Positions 18,770 through 27,958 of a stretch of 64,000 nucleotides of DNA are shown one piece after another. The position numbers and the translations under genes are program-made. The stretch is taken from contig LSRX01000072.1 of the NCBI GenBank assembly GCA_001939145.1, positions 574,811 through 638,810 of the forward strand, written 5' to 3'. The notes under the pieces were generated by a model, which was not told the origin of the DNA, searched no databases, and was given only the letters and a program-made list of their open reading frames with translations. Position 1 is the first letter of the stretch, and each line of letters starts with the position of its first letter. This DNA is from Symbiodinium microadriaticum. Taxonomy: Eukaryota; Sar; Dinophyceae; Suessiales; Symbiodiniaceae.

Positions 18770-18923
18770 CCATGATGGCAGGTCGACGTCGATGCAGAGG
18801 GCGTCGAGCCAAACTCAGAAACCATCGACATCACAACCTCCGCTAGTGTCGCCTCCTGTCGGAACCCCGAATCCAGCTCAGCTCAACATCCAAACAAGAA
18901 GGAGCATCAAACATCAAGACTGA
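18770..18923 (+). CDS. Candidate 3'-terminal exon, Ser/Pro/Gln-rich
   Basis: Acceptor CTGCTGTAG; reads VHDGRSTSMQRASSQTQKPS then PPLVSPPVGTPNPAQLN and stops at TGA (18921-18923). The first 14 codons contain none ending in A. Low-complexity tail. Confidence 0.35.
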
Positions 18924-18938
18924 AGCTCTCAAAATCTC

Positions 18939-18978
<40 letters not shown>

Positions 18979-19135
18979 TACATATTGATATTTATAAAAT
19001 GGTAGGTGAGGATAGTCTCGCTATTCTTGTGCGGATGACGGTTTAGGATTCCGGGTTTTAGGCCTACAGCCTCAAGCTACCAACGCCCTGCGGAGCCCTG
19101 AACCCTAATCTCGAAAGCCCTGGACTTGGTGAGTC

Positions 19136-19251
19136 GGGGCTCTTGTGAAGGACTTTAGTTGAAGTTGCCTTAGTCAGGAAACCGTATTCATTAGTTCATT
19201 ACAAAGCTCCCTATTATGGTAACTTAAGTCAAGTTCCTTAGCAAGAACCCC
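19136..19251. mobile_element. Foldback element, family D
   Basis: Imperfect arms GGGGCTCTTGTGAAGGACTT and the complement of AAGTTCCTTAGCAAGAACCCC. Related to 29047-29158 by the shared arm and the interior GGAAACCGTATT. Confidence 0.7.
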
Positions 19252-19388
19252 GGGGACTACTCAACCTAAGCCTAAACTTAAGCCCTAAATCCTAAGCCCT
19301 AACTCTAAGCCCTAAACCCGAAACCCAAAACCCTAAAGCCTAAACCCTGAACCCTCAAATAAAACCTAAGCCCTAAATTTTAAGACCT

Positions 19389-19494
19389 AGTCTTTGGAGG
19401 AGTTCCGGCTGCTCTCCTCAGCTACTTGGCCATGGGAAACCCACAAGGCGCTCCGAAGCAGCAATCCCTGAAAGTCACTGCGAGCAATGTAGGG
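19389..19494 (+). CDS. Candidate exon, frame uncertain
   Basis: Frame 1 reads DLVFGGVPAALLSYLAMGNP and ends at AAT|GTAGGGGCC. Frame 2, after acceptor GACCTAG, reads SLEEFRLLSSATWPWETHKA with fewer A-ending codons. In frame 1 the donor is the first base pair of a foldback arm. Confidence 0.4.
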
Positions 19495-19575
19495 GCCTAA
19501 ATGATTACCAATGCTAGTTTTGGGGGGTTCCTCATCATGGTTGTGGTATATATAATAAACCCCAAAAAATATAGG
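19492..19575. mobile_element. Partial foldback element, family E
   Basis: Left arm GTAGGGGCCTAAATGATTACC matches the element at 48472-48580. A matching right arm is missing. Confidence 0.5.
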
Positions 19576-19884
19576 GTTTAGGGTTTCCGACGACGTGTTC
19601 TAAGGAGCGGAGATAGATCCTAAGCCTAAAGTTACGGGAGGTGCTTCATTGGGAAGACTTGTGTGTTTTAAATTAGGGTTCACGGTTTAGTAAGGGGGTT
19701 TTGTTTGGGTTTAGGCGTCCGACCTCGTAGGGTGTTGGGGCTCACGAGGTTGCAGCTGAGCTGAGACATTGCTTGAGGGCTTTTTAGGGGTCAGAGTTGT
19801 ATCAACGCTCGGGGGGGGCGGGGGGAGGGGGGGGCTAGGGCTCCCTCAACCCCTAAACCTCTAAACTCTAAGGGGCTATTGCAG

Positions 19885-20044
19885 GTTTTGGGGTTCAGGG
19901 CTCATACCCAACACTGCCCAAGACCTTCGCGCCTCAAAGAGCTTGAAACGACTGCCAGCCTGTCTGGAGGAGGCCTGCCCAATGCTACTTGGATGGACAT
20001 GAACCAGCTTCATGCCATGCCCCTTGGCATCAAGAGGCCACATG
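19885..20044 (+). CDS. Candidate internal exon, unknown
   Basis: Acceptor CTATTGCAG and donor G|GTTTAGGG. Reads PRPSRLKELETTASLSGGGL then PNATWMDMNQLHAMPLGIKR. In the second half about 1 of 23 codons ends in A. The start could instead be at GTTCAG| near 19899. C-rich telomere-like units precede it. Confidence 0.5.
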
Positions 20045-20294
20045 GTTTAGGGCCGAAGACTTGATTGCGAAATTTTCATGGCCTCTCGACACCACCCCAT
20101 GGAGCCCTTCAAGCTTTGCTGAGACTTTGTGTGTAAGTGATTGACCTGCAGTCTAGTGGGAGGTACAGGTAAAGTGATTCCAAGTCACATGACTGGTTGC
20201 GCAGTGGATCTTGATTCCTGCCCTCTTATCGACAGAATTTAGTTAAACTGCTAGATTATTCAGCCCTTCACGTTAACACCACTACCAGCCCCAG

Positions 20295-20412
20295 AAGTAT
20301 CGGAGGACGACCCCGCGACGTTGACATTAACCCGAGCCTGACCCTACACACGCTGCGTCGCATCTCCTTTACCACTCGATCCTTCCCCCCGTGGCAGTCA
20401 GGAGCAAGAAAG
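20295..20412 (+). CDS. Candidate internal exon, unknown
   Basis: Acceptor AGCCCCAG and donor AAG|GTGTGA. Reads PRDVDINPSLTLHTLRRISF then TTRSFPPWQ. In the core 2 of 29 codons end in A and about 76% end in G or C. Confidence 0.5.
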
Positions 20413-20835
20413 GTGTGATCTTTGAGCGGGGTTGCGGCAGTTCCTGTACAGGAGACTCAACGCCACCTGTTTATGTAGGGTTTAGGGGTGTAGGATTGTT
20501 TCAGAGACATGTTTGTTAAGGGCCTTGGGGCCATTTAAAGACCCCCAAATGCACAAACCTTCAACCACAAGAATCCTTAACCTTGAGACATGAAGCCTAT
20601 TTTATCCTCAAACCACACCCTCTGCTCCGCAACCCTGAGCCCCAAGCCCTGAAACTTAAGCCCTAAAAGCCTATGTAACCCTATTTATCCTTATATAGCC
20701 TATTTTTATAACCCAACAAGCCCTATATAACCCCAAAAATATTGTAAGCCCTATATACCCAAACACCTCGAGAGGCACCATAAACCCCAAACCCTAAGCC
20801 CTAAGCCCTAAACTCTAACCTCTATGCCTTTCCAG

Positions 20836-20891
20836 CTCCCCGGATGTCCTGAGGCAGTCTGGCCAGCCGCAGGCGCTCGCTCCCCAGCAGC
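20836..20891 (+). CDS. Candidate 56-nt exon, Gln/Pro-rich
   Basis: Good pyrimidine acceptor CTATGCCTTTCCAG and donor GTGAGA. Reads SPDVLRQSGQPQALAPQQ; no codon ends in A and about 80% end in G or C. CCCTAAGCCCTAAA lies upstream and a TTTAGGG tract follows the donor. Confidence 0.6.
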
Positions 20892-20924
20892 GTGAGACTC
20901 TTGACTGAAAGTTTGAACGATAGT

Positions 20925-21012
20925 TGGGGTTTAGGGGTTTAGGGGTTTAGGGTTTTAAGGGTTTAGGGGTTTAGGGTTTTAGGGTTTGAGGGTTTAGGGT
21001 TTTGGGGTCCAA
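20925..21012 (+). repeat. TTTAGGG tract
   Basis: About ten GGGTTTAGG-type units. Confidence 0.9.
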
Positions 21013-21108
21013 ATCCGATGGAGCTGTTTGGGTGGAAGAGTTATAGTGACTGCATCTTCTCATGTCAGGGATTAGGGCTTTCAGGGCCGAGGGTTTATAC
21101 AGGGTCAG

Positions 21109-21219
21109 ACATGTGAGTAGTTCTGTAAACTCGGGTCCTTTTATAGGTCCACAGATAGTACAGCACCCCATTATAAAAAGGACCTTAAAATGAGCCCTAA
21201 TTTAAAGAACTACCCATGT
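21109..21219. mobile_element. Foldback element, family F
   Basis: Arms ACATGTGAGTAGTTCTGTAAA and the complement of TTTAAAGAACTACCCATGT, with an inner GGTCCTTTTATA / TTATAAAAAGGACC pair. Related to 46654-46753 and to a half element at about 38195-38275. The right arm overlaps the acceptor of the next exon. Confidence 0.75.
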
Positions 21220-21294
21220 GTTTTTGTGACTTCTGGATTGCCTTGGCTTCACTCGCCGCCCCGAGTCGTCCACTGGGATGCGGCCTCGTGTGAG
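21208..21294 (+). CDS. Candidate exon starting in a foldback arm
   Basis: Acceptor TTTAAAG lies in the right arm of the foldback. Reads NYPCVFVTSGLPWLHSPPRV then VHWDAASCE, with donor GAG|GTACGG. About 3 of 29 codons end in A. Phase 0 at both ends, matching 21335-21409; the intron between would be 40 nt, unusually short. A 78-codon minus ORF overlaps but starts with TTG. Confidence 0.4.
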
Positions 21295-21334
21295 GTACGG
21301 TGAAAGAGTTCTGCATTTTGATGATTGTATGTAG

Positions 21335-21409
21335 GCCTCTTCGGTAGTAAGGACCCTCCGCCATGATAAGTCGGCCAAGTTGAGTTCGGCAGCCCGCGAC
21401 CTCTTACAG
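21335..21409 (+). CDS. Candidate internal exon, unknown
   Basis: Acceptor GTATGTAG and donor CAG|GTCAGA. Reads ASSVVRTLRHDKSAKLSSAA then RDLLQ, 25 codons, phase 0-0, about 68% ending in G or C. A possible last exon at 21659-21733 (QVTVASSFGRAARAGIRAGI, TGA) is also in phase but lacks codon bias. Confidence 0.5.
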
Positions 21410-21486
21410 GTCAGAGATAGAGACCGCTTTCTCAAATCCAGGTTCTCAAATCAGGGATTGGTAAAAAAAGTGATATTTGAATAATA

Positions 21487-21600
21487 GCTCCACCCCACCA
21501 CCCCTCCTCCACCCCTCCCCCGCTCCACCCTCCCCCCCACTCTAAACCCCCTCCACCACACCCCCCAACCTCCCCACTTCCCCGCTTCCTCTACTTGGAC
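21487..21600 (-). repeat. C-rich polypyrimidine tract
   Basis: About 110 bases of CCACCCC/CCTCCACC; the minus strand is a G-run tract that could form quadruplexes. It lies in the putative last intron of the candidate above. Confidence 0.85.
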
Positions 21601-21825
21601 GGGCTGGAGTGGGGGTCGTGCTCATTTAAAGTATCTGCTTAGGAATTTACAAATTTAGCAAGTCACCGTAGCCTCAAGCTTCGGGCGTGCAGCTCGTGCT
21701 GGAATTAGAGCTGGGATTCCGAAAGGCAAATGACTGCATGCATGCATACGTACGAGCATGTAGAACCGGTAAATACATCCTGACATACATTCATGCCTAC
21801 ACAACTTACAAACATACCTAGATGC

Positions 21826-21912
21826 CATAATATATATATATATATACACACTATCATATATATATATATATATATATGTATATACACATACATATATATC
21901 TATCTATAATAT
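21826..21912. repeat. TA microsatellite
   Basis: TA repeats with TATGTATA interruptions. Confidence 0.9.
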
Positions 21913-22077
21913 ATCAACTCCTTGGGGGAGTGGGTTTGCTAAGTGCTTCACCTTGCTGCCTCGGAGGCACATGGCGGACCACGACGCGCCGGCCCGGGGG
22001 ATGGCTTTGGGCCTAACTGTAGGGTTTAGGGGTTATAAGGTTTAAGGTTTAGGGATTTAGGGTTTATGGTTTAGGGT

Positions 22078-22242
22078 GGGGTTAAGGTGTATTAGGCGGT
22101 TTAGGGTTTAGTGGTAGCCCTTTTTGTTTTTTTTTGCTTAGAGTTGTTCAATTTGGGGAGGTTCTAGGGGTTAAGGTGCAGTAGGCAGTTTAGGGTTTAC
22201 AGGTAGCGCTTTAAAGCTTGGAGTTGTTCAATGTGGGGAAGG
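22078..22242. repeat. Diverged tandem duplication, about 89-bp period
   Basis: GGGGTTAAGGTG...GCTTAGAGTTGTTCAATTTGG (22078-22161) repeats with changes at 22167-22242. Confidence 0.8.
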
Positions 22243-22412
22243 AGGGTGGCTGAAGGAACGCATTTAAAGCGGATCATGGGAAGCAAAGCATGTTGTCTAC
22301 GATGCATCCCGATCATGACCAAGTTGCTTTCGGTCCTCAACAAGAACCCAGCATGACGGGCTCTGGCGCAAGTAAAGTGTTCGTCACGAGCTTCAGAGCA
22401 TTTAAAGACCAT
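22197..22412 (-). CDS. 71-codon ORF with ATG, unknown
   Basis: ATG at 22412; reads MVFKCSEARDEHFTCARARH, then AGFLLRTESNLVMIGMHRRQ and LLPMIRFKCVPSATLLP. In the two central blocks about 1 of 21 and 2 of 21 codons end in A. It ends in TAA, or at a donor CT|GTAAAC one codon earlier. A weaker + frame (MGSKACCLRCIPIMTKLL) overlaps. Confidence 0.45.
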   Translation of the reverse strand: MVFKCSEARDEHFTCARARHAGFLLRTESNLVMIGMHRRQHALLPMIRFKCVPSATLLPHIEQLQALKRYL

Positions 22413-22495
22413 TACATGTTGTATGTTAGATCATATACTATTTTTTCTGCATCATGAATTATCTATTATCTATTGTATAACAAGCCTGGGGCGTG

Positions 22496-22580
22496 ATGAA
22501 TTTTGAACTTGATATTGCGATGCTCGTCACCATCGTCGTCACAGCCGTCACTGTTGCAGCACCCTCAAGCCGATACTGGG
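22496..22580 (+). CDS. Candidate start exon with membrane segment
   Basis: ATG; reads MNFELDIAMLVTIVVTAVTV then AAPSSRYW, with donor G|GTTGATTG. Ten of 12 codons in the hydrophobic core end in G or C. Inference: signal anchor or leader. Confidence 0.4.
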
Positions 22581-22857
22581 GTTGATTGAGGGCCGTGGCA
22601 ATGGCTGTTATGGGCTTTTCTTGAATCCACCGGGGTTTCTTAGATCTTGGGACTCATCTTTTACGGGTTCAGTCCCTGAACACTCCTACTGATGGCAAGG
22701 AAGTTCTTTCACTCCTGAAGCACCAAAGAAAGCCCTAATCCGGGGTCTCGGTGAATCAGGACATGGTTGCGAGGACATGTTATGGTACAATCCTATGCGG
22801 ACTATTAAATGGATAGCAAAACAAGCCCTAAACCCTAAGCTTAGCTGGAATTCTCAG

Positions 22858-22932
22858 GCCTCTGTACTCTACGGCCATGGTGCCTGCCAGAAGCCCTCTG
22901 GCCTCAACAATCCCCCTAGTTCCCTGTGTAAC
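22858..22932 (+). CDS. Candidate internal exon, unknown
   Basis: Acceptor GAATTCTCAG and donor AAC|GTACCC, phase 0-0, 25 codons. Reads ASVLYGHGACQKPSGLNNPP then SSLCN, with 1 of 25 codons ending in A. The 69-codon ORF around it runs through a CCCTAAACCCTAAG unit, which is more likely intron. Confidence 0.55.
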
Positions 22933-22989
22933 GTACCCCCAATAGCCGTAGACCCCCAACTCCTGGGCAGCGCGCTGAGTCCCTAAATC

Positions 22990-23260
22990 CCAGCCCCCCA
23001 CCCTCTAGTCTTAACGGTAAGCCCCAAACCCTAAACCCCAGTGCTACAGCCTATACCCAAATCCCCAACCTTGAAAGTGGAGCCCTAAGCCCCAAACCCT
23101 AAATCCTAACTAAACCCTAAACCCAAACCCCGAAGCCCTAAACCCCAAATCCTGAACCCCAAATCCTGAACCCCAAATCCTGAACCCCAAACCCTGAACC
23201 CCAAACCCTAAACCCCAAACCCCAAAACCTAAACTCTAAACCCCAAACCCTACACCCCAA
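22990..23260 (-). repeat. CCCTAAA/CCCCAAA tract
   Basis: Long degenerate tract with repeated CCCCAAATCCTGAA units at 23145-23200. Confidence 0.95.
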
Positions 23261-23286
23261 ATCACATCCAAAAGCTCGGTTGGCAG

Positions 23287-23353
23287 GCCAAGATGGAGGC
23301 CTCTGAAGCACCAGCTGCCGTCTGGCCCTCAACTTCTCGGGCTCCGATCCGTG
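23287..23353 (+). CDS. Candidate exon between C and G tracts
   Basis: Acceptor GGTTGGCAG and donor G|GTTTAG. Reads AKMEASEAPAAVWPSTSRAP. Codon bias is weak, and a minus frame (AREVEGQTAAGASEASILAC) is as good, so strand is uncertain. Confidence 0.35.
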
Positions 23354-23354
23354 G

Positions 23355-23515
23355 TTTAGATCTTCAGGGCTATAGGGTTGAGGGTTTAGGGCTTCAGGGT
23401 TTTAGGGTTTTAGGGTTTAGGGTTCAGGTCCGTAGGCCTTAGGGTGTGGGGCTTTTGATGGTTTTAGGGTTTAACTAGGTATCGCGTTTAGGGGTTCAGG
23501 TTTAGGGTTTAGGGT
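23355..23515 (+). repeat. TTTAGGG tract
   Basis: Degenerate G-rich units to about 23515. Confidence 0.9.
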
Positions 23516-24091
23516 TGGCCGAAATAAGTTAGACTGGGTGACTAAGTTTGTGGATTTGGGTTTGAGGGGCTCGCATAAAGAGTACTTCACAGTCTGTATA
23601 TACTTGTACTGCCGCAAAACCTAGTGGCCCTACTGAAATCTTCGAGACGGATCCCAACCGCACACACCCTAAACCCTACGTAGCCTAAACAGCCGGCTCC
23701 TACATCCTCTCACCCGAAAGCTTGCAGTCTTAAACCCCGAAATCCCGAGCCGCTTAACTCTAAACCCTGAAACCTAAACCCAGAACCCTAAACCCTGAAG
23801 CCGTATGCCGACAATCCAGCAGGACTTTTGGGGCAAATTGGGGAAACCTCTATGCGTCCCGATTAAACCTTCCACTTGTGCCCCTGTCCAATCCTTCCTA
23901 AACTCCGCTGAAAGCCTTAAACTCTAAACCCTGTAGGCCCAGAGCCCTAAATTCTATCGATCTATCTACCTCTCTATCTATCTACCTCTCTATCTGCCTA
24001 TTTAGATAGATAGATTTATACATAGATGTATCTTTACATATCTATAATATTACATGTACATACAGCACCGCAAGCAATCTACGTGACTCAG
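23516..24091. other. Unresolved, with two open islands
   Basis: + islands at about 23573-23690 (CTAAKPSGPTEIFETDPNRT) and 23795-23905 (FGANWGNLYASRLNLPLVPL) are open to stops but use many A-ending codons. TCTA microsatellite at 23955-24015. Confidence 0.35.
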
Positions 24092-24181
24092 ATTCGTCTG
24101 CGTGGCCTTCCTTACGAAGCTGGCGAGCAGGCAGACCGCTCTAAGGGAATCTGCTTATCTCTCAGGCCCTACGGGTCCGAG
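24092..24181 (+). CDS. Candidate internal exon, unknown
   Basis: Acceptor GTGACTCAG and donor AG|GTAGGG. Reads FVCVAFLTKLASRQTALRES then AYLSGPTGP. About 65% of codons end in G or C, higher in the first half. A TTTAGGG tract follows. Phase 2 out. Confidence 0.5.
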
Positions 24182-24541
24182 GTAGGGTTGAGAGTTTAGG
24201 GTTTAGGATTCTGGGGTTTAAGGTTTAGAATTTGGGGCTTAGAGTTTAGGGTTTGGGATTTAGGGTTTAGGGGAAAGGGTCCGCTATATAGTAGAACGTA
24301 GGATTTCTCGATTAGGAGCCTTTTTTAATGATTTGGGATCGCTAAGCACAGGAGCCTGAATGAGCGAACAGCGTTTTGGCGTGTACTTTTCTGCACGTGT
24401 TATAAGTTTTCTTGGGACCATCACGCCATACAGCAACTGATCATTCGCGCTTGGAATAGTAATGATATCCACGAATGTTCCCCCCCCCACCCAAGCCCTT
24501 TTCCAATGATTAAAGCCCCTATAATGCGACACTGACGACAG

Positions 24542-24670
24542 GTTCAGGTTGCTGCCATATGTACAGAGAAGCAGGTCATGCTTCCTGAATGTTGGTTATG
24601 TTACTTCATGGCCATTATGCTCTACCTATTTGCTTCGCTTCGATGTTGAACTATACTTCCATGCGTAATT
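24542..24670 (+). CDS. Candidate 3'-terminal exon, frame uncertain
   Basis: Acceptor TGACGACAG. In phase with 24092-24181 it reads RLLPYVQRSRSCFLNVGYVT and stops at TAA (24668-24670). Another frame reads VAAICTEKQVMLPECWLCYF then MAIMLYLFASLRC and stops at 24649. Confidence 0.35.
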
Positions 24671-24846
24671 GAGTTTTTAATTGAAGCCCAGACTCTCGGG
24701 ATGATCCAAGACGTCTAAGTAGATCCCTTGAGGGTTCCTATTAAGCAGGTGTATGTCGGGCGGCTTAGGGTTTGGAGTTTACTTAGTTGCTTGAAGAGAA
24801 TCACGTCGAGTCTGTGCAGGTGGGGCTCTGTCTCTTCAGGTCGGGG

Positions 24847-24954
24847 CTTACCTATAGTCTCCATTGTAGTTCCTTTTTTTGGTTTAACCAAATCTAGATT
24901 AAGGATCCTGCGGGGTACCCCCCAAAAGGAACTACAATGGAGACTACAGGTAAG
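24847..24954. mobile_element. Foldback element, family B
   Basis: Arms CTTACCTATAGTCTCCATTG and CAATGGAGACTACAGGTAAG, then TAGTTCCTTTT / AAAAGGAACTA inside. 108 bp, non-coding. The right end reads ACAG|GTAAGG, a consensus-like donor. Confidence 0.85.
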
Positions 24955-24965
24955 GCTTCGGGACT

Positions 24966-25047
24966 TGGTTTCAAGAAGCATTGCCTGCGAGGTGCAAGGG
25001 GCTGCGATGTTGAGCCCCACGAATTTGTGAGATTGTTCTGCAGAACT
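24966..25047 (+). CDS. Possible exon, unknown
   Basis: Part of a frame reading KKHCLRGARGCDVEPHEFVR then LFCRTCG, with donor GGA|GTACCT. It faintly resembles an RRM start (LRG...EFVRLF), but codon use is unbiased. Confidence 0.25.
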
Positions 25048-25233
25048 TGTGGAGTACCTTCAGCACGGTCAAACTTTGAGTTTTTGTACGTAGAGTTCAG
25101 GGATAATTACAGTTACCCTTTGAGTTTTTTTTTGCATCGACGAACCTCAAGCTGCCGAAAGCCCTAATTTTTATCCCGCACTGTTGAACGCTAAACCCTG
25201 TAAGTCGGTTGAGGAAGGCCAACTCCCCCGCAG

Positions 25234-25305
25234 GACATTCTCGCTTGGATGGCCAAGTATGATGTCGTGGATCGCATTATGGAGTGCAAGCAAGCCGTCC
25301 CTTGA
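25234..25305 (+). CDS. RRM gene, candidate exon (first helix)
   Basis: Acceptor ACTCCCCCGCAG, one of the best in the window. Reads DILAWMAKYDVVDRIMECKQ then AVP and TGA; 1 of 23 codons ends in A. DILAWMAKYD fits helix 1 of an RRM. Using GAT|GTCGTG as donor leaves phase 0 and could join the 26.76 kb exon. If read to TGA it would instead be a terminal exon. The expected strand-1 motif (R-G-L-P type) upstream was not found. Confidence 0.5.
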   Translation, partial: DILAWMAKYDVVDRIMECKQAVP

Positions 25306-25495
25306 CCGCTCGGTTTAATATAGCAGCTTGGGTTTGGTAGTTAGGTTTAGAAATAGTATTTCTTGGACTTAGGTTAATAATTCAGTTTTTCTGCACAAAT
25401 GCACACAAGAACACTACGCTAGATATTCAGGCCCCTCTTTGCCTCTTTTGCATTATGTTACTGGAATTGGAATAGAAGAAGTTTGAGCTGGGCAG

Positions 25496-25552
25496 GATTT
25501 GAACTTCTCTGTGGAACCTGTGGCTGCAAGCATGAGCCCTGCGCCTGTGCCA
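25496..25552 (-). promoter_or_regulatory. tRNA-like Pol III promoter (A and B boxes)
   Basis: On the minus strand TGGCACAGGCGC matches box A (TRGYNNARNNGG) at 11 of 12 positions, and 36 bases later GTTCAAATC matches box B (GWTCRANNC) fully. Anticodon and T stems do not pair, so it is not a working tRNA. It could be a tRNA-derived SINE head, a degenerate tRNA or chance. Confidence 0.4.
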
Positions 25553-25657
25553 TAGACCCGACCTATATCGCCACATACCCCAAAGTCCTTAAAACCGGAA
25601 ACTTCGGGGTACTTAGAAGAAGACATGTGCATTAAACGATTCTAGGTTACTAAACCC

Positions 25658-25888
25658 TTAAGAAACCGCTAAGCTTACATTTTTTACAAGGATCCCAAGT
25701 TCAGTATGAGAAAGTCTAGGTTCAACAGCTAAAGTACTCCAAATCTGCCAAGCTTTCAGCACATGATGTTCCGGGCTGGGTTCTGAGAGCCAGATGCACT
25801 GACACCATCGGCATTTTAGGGTTTTCGGGCGGCATGGTCCTTGAGGAAGAAATTGACTGTGCCTCTTATGCTTGCTTATTCCAATCAT
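25658..25888 (-). CDS. 76-codon ORF with ATG, unknown
   Basis: ATG at 25888. The central part (CRWCQCIWLSEPSPEHHVLK then AWQIWST) has about 4 of 25 codons ending in A; the ends are A-rich. CTT|GTAAAA is a possible donor. Confidence 0.35.
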   Translation of the reverse strand: MIGISKHKRHSQFLPQGPCRPKTLKCRWCQCIWLSEPSPEHHVLKAWQIWSTLAVEPRLSHTELGILVKNVSLAVS

Positions 25889-25999
25889 TCATGCGTTTGT
25901 ACGTTGTTCAACCATGATGTGTGCATCGTTTTCGTTCGTTCAACCGTTCATTGGTTCGTTCCTTCGCACGGATCCTCCCTCCATCCTTCCGCCCCACCT

Positions 26000-26110
26000 C
26001 CCCCCTCCCTTCCCGGCTCGCTCACTCGCTCGCTCGCTCGTCTCTGCGTGCGCTGTGCTTTTGTTCTCTCGCTCTTGCTCTCTCTCACTCTCTCTTTCTT
26101 TCTCTAGTCT
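26000..26110. repeat. CTCG / CTCT simple sequence
   Basis: Pyrimidine-rich microsatellite (CTCGCTCG, then CTCTCTCA, TTTCTTTC). Confidence 0.85.
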
Positions 26111-26179
26111 CATTGCATGCATGCAGTCACACATTCAGTCGTAGTACCTTGATACCGCTGCCACCAGCCACACCCCATC

Positions 26180-26343
26180 CCAGGTCAGGATCTACAGCAA
26201 GGCCTGTTTTGGATGTCTTGTACGCCAACGAAAGACAAGTCTCCACTGTAGATGGGCTTGGTTGTCTTGCTTTTGCTGTTCATGCTTTTCGGGCAGTTGG
26301 CACATGCCTTGGCCGTACATTCTTGAGTTTGGCGCAGGCCTAA
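26180..26343 (+). CDS. Candidate coding stretch, unknown
   Basis: Acceptor CATCCCAG nearby. One frame reads GLGCLAFAVHAFRAVGTCLG then RTFLSLAQA and TAA, with about 3 of 28 codons ending in A. A second frame from the same acceptor is also open. Confidence 0.35.
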
Positions 26344-26480
26344 ACCCTAAACCCTAAAAACAAAACAAGAAAAAACTAAACTATAAACCGTAGTCCGAAC
26401 CCTAAGGCCCAAACCCTAGACCCCGAAAGCCTAAGTTAAAGCCGAAAGCCTCAGGCCCTAACCTCGGATCCCGAAGCCCT
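26335..26480 (-). repeat. CCCTAAA-type tract
   Basis: Degenerate C-rich units; a 90-base island and then a TTTAGGG tract (26565-26655) follow. The island (EATPSLLLPMGDLRSWRDLI on +) is open but unproven. Confidence 0.8.
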
Positions 26481-26760
26481 CGGAAGCCGATCTACGCTAG
26501 GAAGCGACTCCGTCACTCCTGCTACCGATGGGGGATCTTAGGAGTTGGAGGGACCTGATAGGGGGCTTTAGGGTTTAGGGTTTAAGGGTTTCAGGGTTTA
26601 GGGGTTTAGGGGTTAGGGTTTAGGGTTTTGATCGGGTTTAGGGTTTAGGGTCACCCGAACTTTGGGCCAAAATGCTGGCAACCTGCAATTTCAGTCATGT
26701 CAAAGGCGCAACTCACAGTCGCAGGGTCGCCGAGGAAGATCATATAGGACAGTAGAAGAG

Positions 26761-26796
26761 CACAGGAACGTGAAGCTGGAGATGACGCTGCTGATG
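26761..26796 (+). CDS. RRM gene, exon (second beta strand)
   Basis: Reads HRNVKLEMTLLM, every codon ending in G or C, followed by donor ATG|GTACCC. An earlier acceptor (GGACAG) would start it at 26753 in another phase. Joined in phase 0 to 27415-27486 it gives KLEMTLLM-NNGKPMG, a typical strand-turn-strand of an RRM. Confidence 0.55.
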
Positions 26797-26827
26797 GTAC
26801 CCCGATGCTCGTGGTTTTGTGTTTGTT

Positions 26828-26865
<38 letters not shown>
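26828..26865. repeat. CTG/CAG microsatellite
   Basis: About 12 CTG units; Ala or Leu on +, Gln or Ser on minus. On the RRM model it is intronic. Confidence 0.95.
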
Positions 26866-26866
<1 letters not shown>

Positions 26867-27109
26867 TGGTTCATGAATGCGTTGGTTGTTACGAGAATGA
26901 CAGCCAATGTATGTGATTGTGATAATAGTGGCGTTGACCATGTTCGTCGCGGACATGAGGACAGCTGGTGTGGCGCTTGCATGTCGATGGCGTTGCCAAT
27001 GGTGGTGATGATGAGCACGATCAAGATATTGGTTGTCGACCTTTGGCGCTGCTGTTGTTGCGGCTGTTGCTGGAGGTGATGAGGAGTCGTTTGAGTAGCA
27101 AGACCTCCC

Positions 27110-27410
27110 CTAAAGCCTAAACCGAAAAACCCTAGCAAGATCCCCGAAACCCTGAAGCCAAAACCCCAATATCCTAAACCCACAACCCGAAAATATCCCA
27201 AAGCCTGAGCCCCGAAAGCCAACATGTTGAAACCCAAACCATCTTCAAGCTTAAAGTCTATAAACCCTAAAAGCCTAAATCCTTACGACTACTCTCCTAC
27301 ACCCTAAAGCCCGTAGCATCCCAACATTTTAAAATTTTAAACCCTGCGCCCTCAATTCATAAAAAATCTCCTGAAGCCTAAAAACTCCTAAAGCCCTGCA
27401 CCCTAAGCCG
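27110..27410 (-). repeat. CCCTAAA/CCGAAACC-type tract
   Basis: Degenerate C-rich tract at the 3' end of the putative RRM-gene intron, ending close to the acceptor of 27415. Confidence 0.85.
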
Positions 27411-27414
27411 CCAG

Positions 27415-27486
27415 AACAACGGGAAGCCCATGGGTTTGGCCGTGATCGCCATGAACAGCAAGGAGGATGCCGTTTTCGTCCGGCAG
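27415..27486 (+). CDS. RRM gene, exon (strand 3 and helix 2)
   Basis: Acceptor AAGCCGCCAG. The 24 codons start NNGKPMGLAVIAMNSKEDAV and end FVRQ; none ends in A and about 83% end in G or C. G-x-P-x-G-L-A-x-I-x-M-x-S-x-E-D-A is the RNP1-like third strand and helix 2 of hnRNP H/F-type RRMs. The donor would be CAG|GCACTG, a GC donor, giving RQ-ALHGQYMG; a GT donor 9 bases upstream (TTC|GTCCGG) would shorten helix 2. It lies between a C tract and a G tract. Confidence 0.65.
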
Positions 27487-27507
27487 GCACTGGCCTACCA
27501 ATGGGCT

Positions 27508-27800
27508 TAGGAAGTTTGGGGATTTAGGGTTGAGGGTTTAGGGCTTAGGAAGTTTGGGGTTTAGGGTTTTTAGGGTTTAGGGCTTGGGAAGTTTGGGGTT
27601 GAGGGTTTAGGGCTTGGGAAGTTTGGGGATTTAGGGTTTAGGGCTTGGGAAGTTTGGGGTTGAGGGTTTAGGGCTTGGGAAGTTTGGGGATTTAGGGTTT
27701 AGGGCTTGGGAAGTTTGGGGTTTAGGGTTTAGGGCTTAGGAAGTTTGGGGTTTAGGGTTTTGGGCTTAGGAAGTTTGGGGTTTAGGGTTTAGTGTTTTAA
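27508..27800 (+). repeat. TTTAGGG-derived minisatellite
   Basis: About eight units of roughly 32-35 bases, such as GGGCTTGGGAAGTTTGGGG followed by TTTAGGGTTTA. It sits at the 5' end of the intron between the two RRM exons. Confidence 0.95.
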
Positions 27801-27958
27801 GGCTTAGGGGCCTACAAAGGAACCCTTGAGGCTTCCTCCGTGAAGGTACAAACAGGGACTTCTAAGGGCATATAAGGGTGCCACAAGGGTTTGGGAGATT
27901 CGGGTTCCTTTCAGGTTTACTAACTAACCAAATAAGTACATTAGCAAATAAACAAAGA

